A stretch of 64,000 bases of DNA from Methylophilus glucosoxydans (GTDB taxonomy: Bacteria; Pseudomonadota; Gammaproteobacteria; Burkholderiales; Methylophilaceae). The stretch covers positions 1,736,001 to 1,800,000 of the forward strand of contig NZ_JBHTJW010000002.1 of the NCBI RefSeq assembly GCF_042676145.1, given 5' to 3'. Shown one piece after another: positions 26,097 to 35,107 of this stretch (the stretch's first letter is position 1; every line of letters starts with the position of its first letter). The position numbers were made by a program, and so were the translations under genes. Under the pieces are notes generated by a model. The model ran no database searches. It saw only the letters and a program-made list of their open reading frames with translations, and had not been told where the DNA came from.

Positions 26097-27107
26097 TCAC
26101 TTATTCGGTTTATCCTCAAATATTTTTTTGTATTGCAACAACAGCTGCTCCAACTGCAACTCCTGATTGAGCGGATGTTGTGCGGTCATTTTAAAACGAT
26201 TTAGCTGTTGCTGAAACGCCAGCAGCCGCGATAACTGCACACGCCCGGCCAGCCCCTGCAAAGCAGCTGCCTCTGAGGGGTGGTAGCGCAAAGGTTGCTG
26301 ATGGCAGGACAACCAAACGTCCAGCAACCACTTTTGCAGCACTTGTATCGCCGCTTCCATACCTTGCTTGATCAGCACCGGCACCGCAGCCACCACGTCC
26401 ACCTCGGCACCGCGGCGTAAGTGCGGTTGAAACTGCTGATACCAGGCATACCAGTCCAGGTCGTCTTGCAGCACGGTAATGGGCGCCCCGCCACTGTAGT
26501 GCCAGAGCCATTCGGGTTGAGCAATGCCTTGTAACTGCATCCATTGCAAGCCTTGTGATTCACTGGGCACCGGCATCTCCACCTGCATGCAGCGGCTCAG
26601 GATGGTCGGCAGCAACGCTTGTCTTTGATGTGAGACCAGCAAAAACTGCGTGCGTTGCGGCGGTTCTTCCAGCAACTTGAGCAAGGCATTGGACGCCGCG
26701 ACATTCATGGCTTCCAGCGGGTGAATCAACACCACGCGCATGCCTTCAACACGGTGACTGCTCAGCGATAAATAATCATGCAAGGCGCGAATCTGGTCGA
26801 TGAGGATTTGCTGCCGCTTGCGGGTTTTCTTTTTGCTGCCCTCAGCGCTGTCTTCATCTTCTGGCGTGATCTCCCTAAAATCAGGATGCGCGCCTTCGGA
26901 TAACCAGTGACAGGACTGACACTGACCGCAAGCATGGCCGTGTTCAGGCTGCAAGCACAGCAAGGCAGCGGCCATCGCGCGCGCAAAAGCCAGTTTGCCG
27001 ATGCCAGTTTTGCCATGCAACAACAGCGCATGGTGGCGTGACTGGCCTGCTTGCATCCATTGTGCAAATAACGTGGCCTGCCATGGGTACTCTTGGGTAA
27101 TCAACAT
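26097..27107 (-). CDS. holB: DNA polymerase III subunit delta'
   Basis: Part of the clamp-loader complex. The 336-residue protein has the degenerate P-loop HGKTGIGKLAFA, a zinc module CGQCQSCHW, and the AAA+ blocks AASNALLKLLEEPP and LPTILSRCMQ (sensor 1 region with SRC). The start overlaps the tmk stop by seven bases, so the genes are translationally linked. Insert KKKTRKRQQ near residue 100 is a normal variable part of the protein. Confidence 0.93.
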   Translation of the reverse strand: MLITQEYPWQATLFAQWMQAGQSRHHALLLHGKTGIGKLAFARAMAAALLCLQPEHGHACGQCQSCHWLSEGAHPDFREITPEDEDSAEGSKKKTRKRQQILIDQIRALHDYLSLSSHRVEGMRVVLIHPLEAMNVAASNALLKLLEEPPQRTQFLLVSHQRQALLPTILSRCMQVEMPVPSESQGLQWMQLQGIAQPEWLWHYSGGAPITVLQDDLDWYAWYQQFQPHLRRGAEVDVVAAVPVLIKQGMEAAIQVLQKWLLDVWLSCHQQPLRYHPSEAAALQGLAGRVQLSRLLAFQQQLNRFKMTAQHPLNQELQLEQLLLQYKKIFEDKPNK

Positions 27108-27706
27108 TGGAGGATGATTTCTGCAACACTCTGCTGCACGTCAAGCAGGGGGCGATTGGCATCTATGACTCTGAAGCGTTGCGGATATTGGGCAGCCCGC
27201 GCCAGATATTGCGCGCGCAGCAGCTCAAAAAACGCCGAGCCCTGCGCTTCAAATTTATCCGGGGTGCGTGCGCCCGCCAACCGTTGCAGACTCACCTCTA
27301 CCGGCACATCAAACAGCAAGGTCAGGTCTGGTTGCAAATCGCCCTGCACCCACTGCTCAAGCTGCTGCATTTTTTCCATGGCCAGGCCACGTGCGCCACA
27401 TTGATACGCATAAGAAGCATCGGTAAAACGGTCTGACAGCACAATCGCGTCACGCTGCAAGGCGGGCAGAATGACTTGCTGCAAATGCTCGGCGCGCGCA
27501 GCAAACATCAGCAGCGACTCTGTCTCCACATGCATCTCACGGTGCAAGAGCAAGGCACGCAGCTCTTCGCCCAAAGGCGTGCCACCGGGTTCGCGCGTAG
27601 ACACCACTTCTCTGCCGGTCGCTTGCAGCAACTCAAGAATAGTGGGGATATGCGTACTTTTACCCGCACCATCCATGCCTTCCAGCGTAATAAACAACCC
27701 TGCCAT
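27101..27706 (-). CDS. tmk: Thymidylate kinase
   Basis: Phosphorylates dTMP to dTDP. The 201-residue protein starts MAGLFITLEGMDGAGKSTHI, with P-loop GMDGAGKST, the REPGGTPLGEELR loop and DRFTDASYAYQ in the dTMP site. It lies 30 bases after mltG and overlaps holB. Confidence 0.96.
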   Translation of the reverse strand: MAGLFITLEGMDGAGKSTHIPTILELLQATGREVVSTREPGGTPLGEELRALLLHREMHVETESLLMFAARAEHLQQVILPALQRDAIVLSDRFTDASYAYQCGARGLAMEKMQQLEQWVQGDLQPDLTLLFDVPVEVSLQRLAGARTPDKFEAQGSAFFELLRAQYLARAAQYPQRFRVIDANRPLLDVQQSVAEIILQC

Positions 27707-27735
27707 GTCCCGATTTCCCTTTAACTTTACGACAA

Positions 27736-28740
27736 CTATTTTTTTAACTGGTACGCCCGCACCGCCTGGTTATGCGCTTCGAGTGTCGCGGTAAACACAT
27801 GCCTGCCCTGGCCGTTGGCAACAAAATACAAGGCGTTGGTATTGGCCGGATGCAATGCCGCCTGAATCGAGGCCAGGCCAGGCAAAGCAATCGGTGTCGG
27901 CGGCAAGCCGCTGCGCGTATAGGTGTTATACGGCGTATCCGCCAGCAAGTCTTTTTTGCTGATATTGCCACGGTAACGCGTGCCCATGCCATAAATCACG
28001 GTGGGGTCAGTTTGCAGGCGCATGCCTTTGCGCAGGCGGTTCACAAACACACCGGCAATCTGCGGCCGTTCTTCTTCCACACCGGTTTCTTTCTCTACAA
28101 TCGAGGCCATAATCAAGGCCTCATACATGGTGCGGTAAGGCAGGCCCGATGCGCGTTGTTCCCACGCCTGATTCAAGTGCTGCACCATTTTTTGATAAGC
28201 GCGCTTATACAAATCTAGGTCACTGCTTTGCGCATCCAGAAAATACGTATCCGGGAAAAACCAGCCTTCGGGGGCATCGTTCTGGCCACTCACCTGCTGC
28301 ATCAGTTCCTGGTCGGACAACATGAGCGTGTCGTGGCGGATACCCGGCATTTGCGCCAGCTTTTGCCTGAAGTCGGCAAAGGTTTTACCCTCGGTCAATT
28401 GCAGTTTGAACTGGTCAAACGTGCCATGCTTGAGCACATCAATGAGGCCCATCACTTGCAAGGGCGTATTAAAGGCATAATCGCCCGCCTGCAACTTGTT
28501 GGCACTGCCCGTGAGTTTCACCACCAGCAAAAAACTGTAAGGCTCGGTGAGCACGCCTGAAGCCACCAACTGGTCGGCAATCGCACGCACACTGGCCCCG
28601 GCCGGAATTTGCATGCCTATGGTTTCTGAGGCCATGGGCAGCGGGCGGATCAAAAAGATCACGATCCAGATGGCTAATGCCAGTGTCGTCAGGCCCAACA
28701 AGGCCAGACTGTATTGAAAAAAACGTTTAATGAACAACAT
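27736..28740 (-). CDS. mltG: Endolytic murein transglycosylase MltG
   Basis: An inner-membrane lytic transglycosylase that cuts nascent glycan strands. One N-terminal membrane helix (about residues 10-32) precedes a LysM-like and YceG domain with the catalytic glutamate in ASIVEKETG and the TDPTVIYG and YNTYTRSGLPPTPIALPG blocks. I start at the ATG at 28740; the open frame extends further but would add 20 non-family residues. That start lies inside the end of pabC (14-base overlap), as in many proteobacteria. Confidence 0.93.
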   Translation of the reverse strand: MLFIKRFFQYSLALLGLTTLALAIWIVIFLIRPLPMASETIGMQIPAGASVRAIADQLVASGVLTEPYSFLLVVKLTGSANKLQAGDYAFNTPLQVMGLIDVLKHGTFDQFKLQLTEGKTFADFRQKLAQMPGIRHDTLMLSDQELMQQVSGQNDAPEGWFFPDTYFLDAQSSDLDLYKRAYQKMVQHLNQAWEQRASGLPYRTMYEALIMASIVEKETGVEEERPQIAGVFVNRLRKGMRLQTDPTVIYGMGTRYRGNISKKDLLADTPYNTYTRSGLPPTPIALPGLASIQAALHPANTNALYFVANGQGRHVFTATLEAHNQAVRAYQLKK

Positions 28741-29566
28741 AATGCAACTGGGTTCTAAGGGTGTGTGCCCAATCATTGTGTGCCAATGGCTGCGCATCAA
28801 GCTGCGTCACCTGTAACACGCCATAGACACTGTTGGTGATAATCACGGCATCGGCAGTGAGCACATCTTGTACGGTCAACCGGGTCAAGCTGACCGGCTG
28901 GCCTTGCGTTTTATACCAGTCCAGAATTTTTTGCCGCATGACCCCGGCCACGCCACACTGGTCCAATATCGGGGTCATGACCTGCCCGGCCTTGCGAATG
29001 AAAAGATTACCGCTTACCGCTTCGACCACCTGATCCTGGTAATCCAGCATCAAGCCGTCAAAAAAGCGGGGGTCTTTCAGTTCGGCCCGGGCCAAGACAT
29101 TTTCTAGTCGGTTTAAGTGCTTGATGCCCGCTAACAATGGCTGACTGGCCAGTCGGGTCTGGCACTGATAGAGCGCGACCCCCTGGGTGTATATGGCCTC
29201 AGGATAGACTGGCAAAGGGCTCCAGACAAACACGCGGGTTGGTTCGGCAATGGCGGGGGGCGCATAGCCGCGGGCACCATCGCCACGCGTAATGATGATT
29301 TTGACTACGCCGGATAATTTGGTCTCATCCTCACCGGCAGACATCAGGCTTTTGAATTCTTGCATCAGCAATTCAGCCGACGGACAGACCATCAGGATTT
29401 TGCTGCAATCCGCAACTAGGGTTTGATAATGCAGGGGCCAGTCTTGCAGTTCACCATCGAGCAGGCGCATGGTGCGAAAAACGCCATCGCCATAAGCAAA
29501 ACCGCGGTTGGTCGGACTCACGCCGCTCACCAGTCTCCCATTTACGCAGTAACGCACCAAACTCAT
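28727..29566 (-). CDS. pabC: 4-amino-4-deoxychorismate lyase
   Basis: A class IV PLP enzyme that releases p-aminobenzoate for folate synthesis. The 279-residue protein has FAYGDGVFRTMR at the N-terminus, the PLP lysine in AGIKHLNRLENV and EAVSGNLFI in the cofactor-binding strand. The gene order pabC-mltG-tmk-holB supports PabC over D-amino-acid or branched-chain aminotransferases. For a methylotroph, folate supply is directly relevant to the GcvT-like enzymes at 44-58 kb. Confidence 0.92.
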   Translation of the reverse strand: MSLVRYCVNGRLVSGVSPTNRGFAYGDGVFRTMRLLDGELQDWPLHYQTLVADCSKILMVCPSAELLMQEFKSLMSAGEDETKLSGVVKIIITRGDGARGYAPPAIAEPTRVFVWSPLPVYPEAIYTQGVALYQCQTRLASQPLLAGIKHLNRLENVLARAELKDPRFFDGLMLDYQDQVVEAVSGNLFIRKAGQVMTPILDQCGVAGVMRQKILDWYKTQGQPVSLTRLTVQDVLTADAVIITNSVYGVLQVTQLDAQPLAHNDWAHTLRTQLHYVVH

Positions 29567-29703
29567 GTTTCGCCATTAAATATCTGTGTTTCTAACAAGG
29601 CTGAACCTTACCATAAATCTGCAGGCACTGACGGGTGGCCGGCCCAAAATGCAGGCCAGCACACTTGAAAAATGCGGCAAATTAAAAGAATTAAAGGGTG
29701 TTC

Positions 29704-29730
29704 TAAAGTTTTTTTCTGGCATGCCGTTAA
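29704..29730 (+). promoter_or_regulatory. Sigma-28 (FliA) type promoter
   Basis: TAAAGTTT at 29704-29711, an exact 11-base spacer, and GCCGTTAA at 29723-29730 match the flagellar consensus TAAAGTTT-N11-GCCGATAA with one mismatch. It ends 47 bases before the ATG of the unknown gene at 29778. Confidence 0.8.
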
Positions 29731-29777
29731 CAAGATACGCGGTAATGTGAGCGAAATAATGATTAAGGGCTTCGATC

Positions 29778-30218
29778 ATGTCTATTTCAAGTATACAAAA
29801 CAGCAATGTGTCGTCGTTATTGAACAAGGCTTACAACACGGATAACAGTGCTGCGACCGGCAAGGTGCAAACCACAGACAGCAAACAGGCTGAGACGCCG
29901 CAAACCGCGGCAGAAGCCGCTGTTGAAAGCGCCAAAGTGATTCTTGGGGGCCAACAGGCGCCACAAACCTACACAGCGCAAGGCTTGATGCAACAATTAC
30001 GCCAGTACCAGCTCGACAACGCTACAGTAATGTTTGGTGACAACAGCGACGACGCCAATCAGGATGCACTGCCTGGTATGCTTGGCAATAACGCTGAGGA
30101 GTCAGACAGCAGCAGTCAGGACTGGGCTAGCACCATCAGCAAGAACCCAGGTCAGGCAGCCGTGATGGTCGAGCGCAGTAAAAGTAACTCCCTGAATACG
30201 ATCTTCAACAACAAATAA
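29778..30218 (+). CDS. Unknown protein in the probable flagellar late-gene class
   Basis: The 146-residue protein is acidic, rich in Ser, Asn, Gln, Ala and Asp, and has no cysteine, tryptophan beyond one, signal peptide or membrane helix. It starts MSISSIQNSNVSSLLNKAYN and has a central TYTAQGLMQQLRQYQLDN helix. AAGGG precedes the ATG. A near-perfect sigma-28 promoter lies upstream. The Ser/Asn-rich N-terminus would suit a substrate of the flagellar export apparatus, but that is inference. No family recognised; a C-terminal stem-loop (30251-30274) follows the gene. Confidence 0.75.
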   Translation: MSISSIQNSNVSSLLNKAYNTDNSAATGKVQTTDSKQAETPQTAAEAAVESAKVILGGQQAPQTYTAQGLMQQLRQYQLDNATVMFGDNSDDANQDALPGMLGNNAEESDSSSQDWASTISKNPGQAAVMVERSKSNSLNTIFNNK

Positions 30219-30250
30219 GTCGGCAAGCCGCTCAGCCTGACTGACGACTG

Positions 30251-30274
30251 GACTCACCACGCAGTGGGCGAGTC
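30251..30274 (+). terminator. Possible terminator stem-loop
   Basis: GACTCACCAC and GTGGGCGAGTC pair with a bulge around GCA, 32 bases past the stop of the gene at 29778. There is no clear T-run, so this is a weak call. Confidence 0.4.
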
Positions 30275-30326
30275 TTAACATCCCTGCGACGCCAGGCACT
30301 TAATGCTGTGCGCTTCTAAGCTGAAG

Positions 30327-30821
30327 TTAAACCTTCACAAACTGCCCAACCGGGTATGCGCTCAACAAGGCTTGCAAATCACTGCCACTCAGCGCCAGTG
30401 CATAGCCCAGCACACCACTGCCAATCACCACCCGATCGTAACTCAACACGCTTTGGTCAACCAGCACGCGCAAGCCAGCGGGCAAAGCAATCGGCGGCAC
30501 TGCACCAACCACATAGCCGGTGGCCTCAGGCACTTCGTCATATTCTGCCATACGGCACTTACGCTCACTCAAGTGCGCGCGCAACAAGGCCCAATCAGCA
30601 CGGCCAGCCCCCGTCACCGCGAGCAGACTAAAGCCAGTATGCTCCCCTTTAAACACGACACTACGCACGACCGATTGTGGATCCAGGCCTTGTGCTGTTA
30701 GCAGCTCTTCTAGGCTGCGAATCGGTTTTTTGTCTTCGCTGAGCGGGATTTCGATGACCTCGAACGCGATGTGTTGCTGCTCGAGCAAACGGGTTACCGG
30801 GGAATCTAAAGTTACACGCAT
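30327..30821 (-). CDS. YbaK/EbsC-type aminoacyl-tRNA deacylase
   Basis: The protein of about 164 residues starts MRVTLDSPVTRLLEQQHIAFE and has the fold features SVVFKGEHTGFSLLAVTGAGRADWALL, GYVVGAVPPIALP and VVIGSGVLGYALAL seen in YbaK/ProX editing proteins. They hydrolyse mis-charged tRNAs in trans. The exact tRNA cannot be told from sequence. I use the ATG at 30821, which has GAAGGAA upstream; the longer frame upstream lacks a site. Confidence 0.88.
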   Translation of the reverse strand: MRVTLDSPVTRLLEQQHIAFEVIEIPLSEDKKPIRSLEELLTAQGLDPQSVVRSVVFKGEHTGFSLLAVTGAGRADWALLRAHLSERKCRMAEYDEVPEATGYVVGAVPPIALPAGLRVLVDQSVLSYDRVVIGSGVLGYALALSGSDLQALLSAYPVGQFVKV

Positions 30822-30897
30822 GGCTATTCCTTCAATATAACAAACTACATTAAATTCAACATTTAAATGCGCGGGTGCTTCTATCAATGCAAGTTGC

Positions 30898-30997
30898 TAA
30901 GTCAGACAAGACGCGACTAAAAAGTTTTGACGTCGCATATAGTGGATATATAAGGAGACATTTTTTATACGCAACGCAGTATAGCGACGGAAATTGA
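30898..30997. repeat. Dispersed hairpin repeat, copy 3
   Basis: Begins near GTCAGACAAGACGCG, carries GCATAT-AGTGG-ATATAT at the loop, and ends GCAACGCAGTATAGCGACGG. It lies between ybaK and the MazG-like gene, close to the latter's 3' end. Layout matches copies 1, 2 and 4. Confidence 0.55.
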
Positions 30998-31012
30998 GTT
31001 TAGAAAAGTGCC

Positions 31013-31387
31013 CTATTGATATTCTGTATATTTAGCATTACTCCCCTTGCATTTCTCAACCGGGTATTTTTGCGCATTCAACTCAATCTTGGCGTTGGTG
31101 GCCGCAATCAAGTCTATGTCACACACCTCGGCAATCCGCAGCAGGTAAACAAAGGTGTCGGCCAGCTCTTGCCCCACTTTTTCGCGCGTGGCGGCATCCA
31201 ACTGGCGGCTGTCGCCCTCAGTCATCCATTGAAAATGCTCAACCACTTCTGCCGCCTCAACTATCATGGCCATGGCCAGATTTTTTGGGGAATGGAACTG
31301 CGCCCAGTCACGTGCCTGCACAAATGCATTAATGCGCTCACGCAATTTCAGTAAAGAGTCAGTCGTTTGGTGTTGGTGTTCAGTCAT
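31013..31387 (-). CDS. MazG-like nucleotide pyrophosphohydrolase
   Basis: The protein of about 124 residues starts MTEHQHQTTDSLLKLRERIN and has the all-alpha NTP pyrophosphatase residues in MIVEAAEVVEHFQWM (ExxE) and GQELADTFVYLLRIA (ExxD). It is closest in shape to the dCTPase RS21-C6 group, so a dCTP or modified-dNTP clearing role is likely. The open frame extends upstream, but the ATG at 31387 gives the family N-terminus. It lies 35 bases after the GGDEF-EAL gene. Confidence 0.9.
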   Translation of the reverse strand: MTEHQHQTTDSLLKLRERINAFVQARDWAQFHSPKNLAMAMIVEAAEVVEHFQWMTEGDSRQLDAATREKVGQELADTFVYLLRIAEVCDIDLIAATNAKIELNAQKYPVEKCKGSNAKYTEYQ

Positions 31388-31421
31388 AAATAAACTAAAT
31401 AAAACAATAAGATAGGAAGCT

Positions 31422-33665
31422 TTATTGCTGCGCAAGCAGCGCTGCAAATTCATCGGCAGGCAAGGGACGGCTAAATAGATAACCTTGCATCTCGTCACAG
31501 TCATGCGATTGCAGAAATTCGAGCTGTGCCTGGGTTTCTACCCCTTCTGCGATCACTGTTAATCCCAGACTTTGTGACATTTTGATAATCGCAGTGACAA
31601 TTGCCGCATCGTTAGCATCCACTTGTATATCACGAATAAAGCTTTTATCGATTTTAATGGTATTTACCGGCAATAGCTTGAGATATGACAGACTGGAATA
31701 TCCTGTCCCAAAATCATCTACTGATAACCGGACACCCATCTCTTTGAGCTTGTTCAAATCGTTAATCACGGTCACCTCAGTCTGAATCGCAACGCTTTCA
31801 GTCACCTCCAGTTCGAGATGATAGGGTTGCAGGCCTGTTTGTAATAACACTTTAGTCACTTCTTGTGTAAAGTGCGCATGGTGCAACTCAACCACCGAAA
31901 CATTAATCGCGATGGGAATCTCGGGCAAACCGGAGTCTTGCCACTTTTTATTTTGCGTACACGCCTCGCGCAATACCCAATGACCAATGCCTCTGATCAA
32001 GCCAGAGTCTTCGGCAATCTTGATAAAACGATCTGGCATCATCATACCCCATTGCGGATGCACCCATCGGATCAGAGCCTCAGCGCCGATGATCTTGCCG
32101 GTTTTGATGCTGACTTTTGGCTGATAAAAAAGCATTAACTCATTGTTTGCTATTGCTTTTTGCAAACTGTTTTCCATCGTAAGCTGAGCCGCGACACGTG
32201 CACTCATTTCCTTGGTAAAAAACTGGTAATTATTTCTACCTGAATTTTTGGCATGATACATTGCCGCATCCGCATGTCGTGTCAGCACATCGACATTGTC
32301 GCCATCATCAGGATATACGGCAATCCCAATACTGGCCGTGATAAACAACTCGTGATTTGCGATGCTGATCGGGTCCTTGATGGAAAACAGTATTTTTTGT
32401 GCAATTTCGGCTGGGACGGCATCATCTGTTAACTCTGGCAACAACACTACAAACTCATCCCCGCCCTGGCGACTGAGCGTGTCAGAGGCACGAATGCACA
32501 TTTGCAGCTTTTTGCTCAATACTTTGAGCAATTGATCGCCCACTTCATGGCCCAGGGTATCATTCACCCGCTTGAAATGATCTATGTCAAAAAACAGAAT
32601 GGCCAGCTTGGAACCCCTTCTTTTCGCTGCACTGATCGCTTGCGTAATACGGTCTGTCAGTAACAGTCGATTCGGTAAGTCGGTCAGATAATCATGCTCG
32701 GCAAGGTAGGTCATTTTTTGTGCCATCTGACGTGCATCACTCACATCATGAAACACCAGCACGACCCCTAGAATGTTGCCATCCTGATCACGAATCGGCG
32801 CCGCAGAATCTTCAATCGCGTATTCAGCGCCAGATTTGGCGATCAGCAAGGTATGATTGGCCAGTCCGCAGACCTTGTTGTGCGCCAGCACCACATCCAC
32901 TGGGTTAGCAGCCAGCTTGCGGGTGCTTTCATTCAAAATCCTGAACACCTCCAGAATCGGCCGCCCCATTGCCTCGGCTTTGCTCCAGCCTGTCATTTTT
33001 TCGGCCACTGGATTCAGATAAGTCACCTCGGACTGCATATTGGTGGTGATCACCGCATCGCCGATGGACTCCAGCGTGACAATTGCCAATTGTTTCTGGT
33101 TAAACAGCTCAAGTTCTGTGCGTTTTCTTTGTTCGATCTCCAGTCTTAAACTCGCATTGATATTGCTCAGATCTTCCGTACGCGCCTTGACCAGATGCTC
33201 AAGATTCAAATTCAATTTTGCCAAGGCCTGTTCTGCGAGCAATCGTTTCTGCACTTCGGACTCTAGCCTGGCAATGGTTGTTTTTAGCTGCTTGGTACTG
33301 GTAATCGTCAACGCAACTGGCATCAAGCGCCACAGCATCACTGCCGTGATCCCTGAAGCCACGGCTGTTAAGCATTTCATTGTGGCATCAAGCCAATAAG
33401 CTGGCTCCCAAATGGTTGCAATTGCAATCAAATGCGTTGTTCCACAGGCAAAGATAAACAGGGAAAACATGAAAAATACCCAGTTAAACTCCAAGTCAGC
33501 GCGTTTTTTAACCAGGTAAAGCAATGCCATCGGAATCGTATAGTAAGAAATCGCAATGACAGTGTCAGAAACAACATACATCCACAACAGGACAGGCGTC
33601 CATAAATAGCAATGGCCATGGGGCATGAAGTTATCAGGGACCAACAAACTCAACAAAGCATCCAT
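31422..33665 (-). CDS. Cyclic-di-GMP protein: ethylene-receptor-like sensor, PAS, GGDEF and EAL
   Basis: The 747-residue protein has three N-terminal membrane helices whose sequence follows the plant ethylene-receptor sensor domain. Asp34 (VVSDTVIA), Cys74 and His78 (FACGTTHLI) have the same spacing (40 and 4) as ETR1 Asp25, Cys65 and His69, the copper(I)/ethylene site. A coiled linker and a PAS domain (about 195-310) follow, then GGDEF (RQGGDEFVVLLPE intact) and EAL (IGAEALIRW intact, with DDFGTGYSSLSYL). Both catalytic signatures look complete, so it could make or break c-di-GMP. The domain pair occurs in bacteria, but its ligand is rarely tested. No obvious operon partner except the MazG-like gene. 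Confidence 0.92.
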   Translation of the reverse strand: MDALLSLLVPDNFMPHGHCYLWTPVLLWMYVVSDTVIAISYYTIPMALLYLVKKRADLEFNWVFFMFSLFIFACGTTHLIAIATIWEPAYWLDATMKCLTAVASGITAVMLWRLMPVALTITSTKQLKTTIARLESEVQKRLLAEQALAKLNLNLEHLVKARTEDLSNINASLRLEIEQRKRTELELFNQKQLAIVTLESIGDAVITTNMQSEVTYLNPVAEKMTGWSKAEAMGRPILEVFRILNESTRKLAANPVDVVLAHNKVCGLANHTLLIAKSGAEYAIEDSAAPIRDQDGNILGVVLVFHDVSDARQMAQKMTYLAEHDYLTDLPNRLLLTDRITQAISAAKRRGSKLAILFFDIDHFKRVNDTLGHEVGDQLLKVLSKKLQMCIRASDTLSRQGGDEFVVLLPELTDDAVPAEIAQKILFSIKDPISIANHELFITASIGIAVYPDDGDNVDVLTRHADAAMYHAKNSGRNNYQFFTKEMSARVAAQLTMENSLQKAIANNELMLFYQPKVSIKTGKIIGAEALIRWVHPQWGMMMPDRFIKIAEDSGLIRGIGHWVLREACTQNKKWQDSGLPEIPIAINVSVVELHHAHFTQEVTKVLLQTGLQPYHLELEVTESVAIQTEVTVINDLNKLKEMGVRLSVDDFGTGYSSLSYLKLLPVNTIKIDKSFIRDIQVDANDAAIVTAIIKMSQSLGLTVIAEGVETQAQLEFLQSHDCDEMQGYLFSRPLPADEFAALLAQQ

Positions 33666-33955
33666 AGCAGCCTCTTAGTTGATTCTTCATTGTTGAAATG
33701 TGACGACTTAAATCTGCTTAATCACGTTCAGCATAAGAAATGCTAACGATAATATTTGCCACTATAATTTATACTAAACAATAGAAATGCGGTTCAGATA
33801 AAACAATCATTAACATTTGATCCAAGCGTGCACTTTGAGACTGCAATGCAATCTGCCAGCACCTGTCGTCCTTCACAGACACTAGAGATTGCAGCGGATG
33901 AATACATGCGACCTAAATTGATGCATAAGGCATCGACGGATAAGAATACAACTGC

Positions 33956-35107
33956 CTATTTACGGTTACTTCCTGCCACCATCTTGATTTCAAACAACCG
34001 GCATTCCAATGGGCCGTTATACAGTGGTGTTTTCTTGCTGGGGCTCAGACGCATGAGCTTGGGCAGGCGCAAGTCGTTGGTCAGGAAATAGGTATTCCAG
34101 CCAGAGAACTTCTGTTTGAGCGCAGCGGCCATTTCGGGGTACAAGGCGGCCAAGGTCTCATCTTCACCAATACGCACGCCATAAGGCGGGTTGGCGACCA
34201 GAACACCGCTGTCAGCGGGCGGCACCACTTGCGTGAATTCCCAGTGTGTCAGTTGTACGGCGTCCAGCCAGCCGGCCATTTCCAGGTTCTGCTTGGTGAC
34301 GCGTACGGCACGTAAATCCATATCCGAGCCGTAAATGCTCTGGAAACTGACCGGCTTGGCAGCTTTGGCTGCGGCATTGCGGATTTTACGGAAAGTATCA
34401 GATTCAAAGTTTTTGAGTTTTTCAAAGCCGAAATTGCGATTTAAACCAGGCGCAATATTGAGAGCTATCATCACCGCCTCGAGCAAAAAGGTGCCACTGC
34501 CACACATGGGATCCAGCAAGGCCTGGCCCGGCTGCCAGCCGGTGAGCTTGAGAATGCCCGCAGCCAGGTTTTCACGCAACGGCGCCTCTATGCTGTTTTT
34601 GCGGTTGCCGCGCTGGTACAGCGGGTTGCCGGAAGTATCGACATACAGTTGGTAGTTGTCGCTGGTCAGGTAGACGTGGACACGCACCGCGGGTTCGCGT
34701 GTATCAATGTTCGGGCGGCTGCCGACGGCCTGGCGGAATTTGTCGCAAATCGCGTCTTTGACGCGCAGGGTAATAAATTCCAGGCTTTTGAGCGGGCTGC
34801 GCACGGCCGTGACCTTGACCATCATGCTGTGTTTGACATCAAACCAGTTAGGCCAGTTAATTTTGAGCGCGCCCTGATAAATATCGTCCTCTTTCAGATA
34901 CTGGCCCCGCCCCACTTGCATGAGAATGCGCGTGGCGACACGCGAATGCAGGTTGGCGTGATAGCACACCGACAACTCGCCGCTAAAACTGGCACCGCCA
35001 TCGGTGGCTTTAATGTCGCGCGCCCCGCTCTGCTTGAGTTCGTCGACGAGAATGGCTTCCAGGCCACGTGGGCAGGTTGCGAAAAAATGATTCAGAAAAT
35101 TAGCCAC
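33956..35107 (-). CDS. THUMP-domain 23S rRNA guanine methyltransferase, RlmL N-half type
   Basis: The 383-residue protein has an N-terminal THUMP RNA-binding domain (about residues 50-160) and a Rossmann methyltransferase domain with DPMCGSGTFLLEA (SAM loop), GSDMDLRAV and the catalytic NPPYGVRI. It corresponds to the N-terminal half of E. coli RlmL (m2G2445); the C-terminal RlmK-like half is absent, as in the shorter YpsC-type relatives. Its start overlaps the next gene's end by eight bases. Confidence 0.9.
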   Translation of the reverse strand: MANFLNHFFATCPRGLEAILVDELKQSGARDIKATDGGASFSGELSVCYHANLHSRVATRILMQVGRGQYLKEDDIYQGALKINWPNWFDVKHSMMVKVTAVRSPLKSLEFITLRVKDAICDKFRQAVGSRPNIDTREPAVRVHVYLTSDNYQLYVDTSGNPLYQRGNRKNSIEAPLRENLAAGILKLTGWQPGQALLDPMCGSGTFLLEAVMIALNIAPGLNRNFGFEKLKNFESDTFRKIRNAAAKAAKPVSFQSIYGSDMDLRAVRVTKQNLEMAGWLDAVQLTHWEFTQVVPPADSGVLVANPPYGVRIGEDETLAALYPEMAAALKQKFSGWNTYFLTNDLRLPKLMRLSPSKKTPLYNGPLECRLFEIKMVAGSNRK

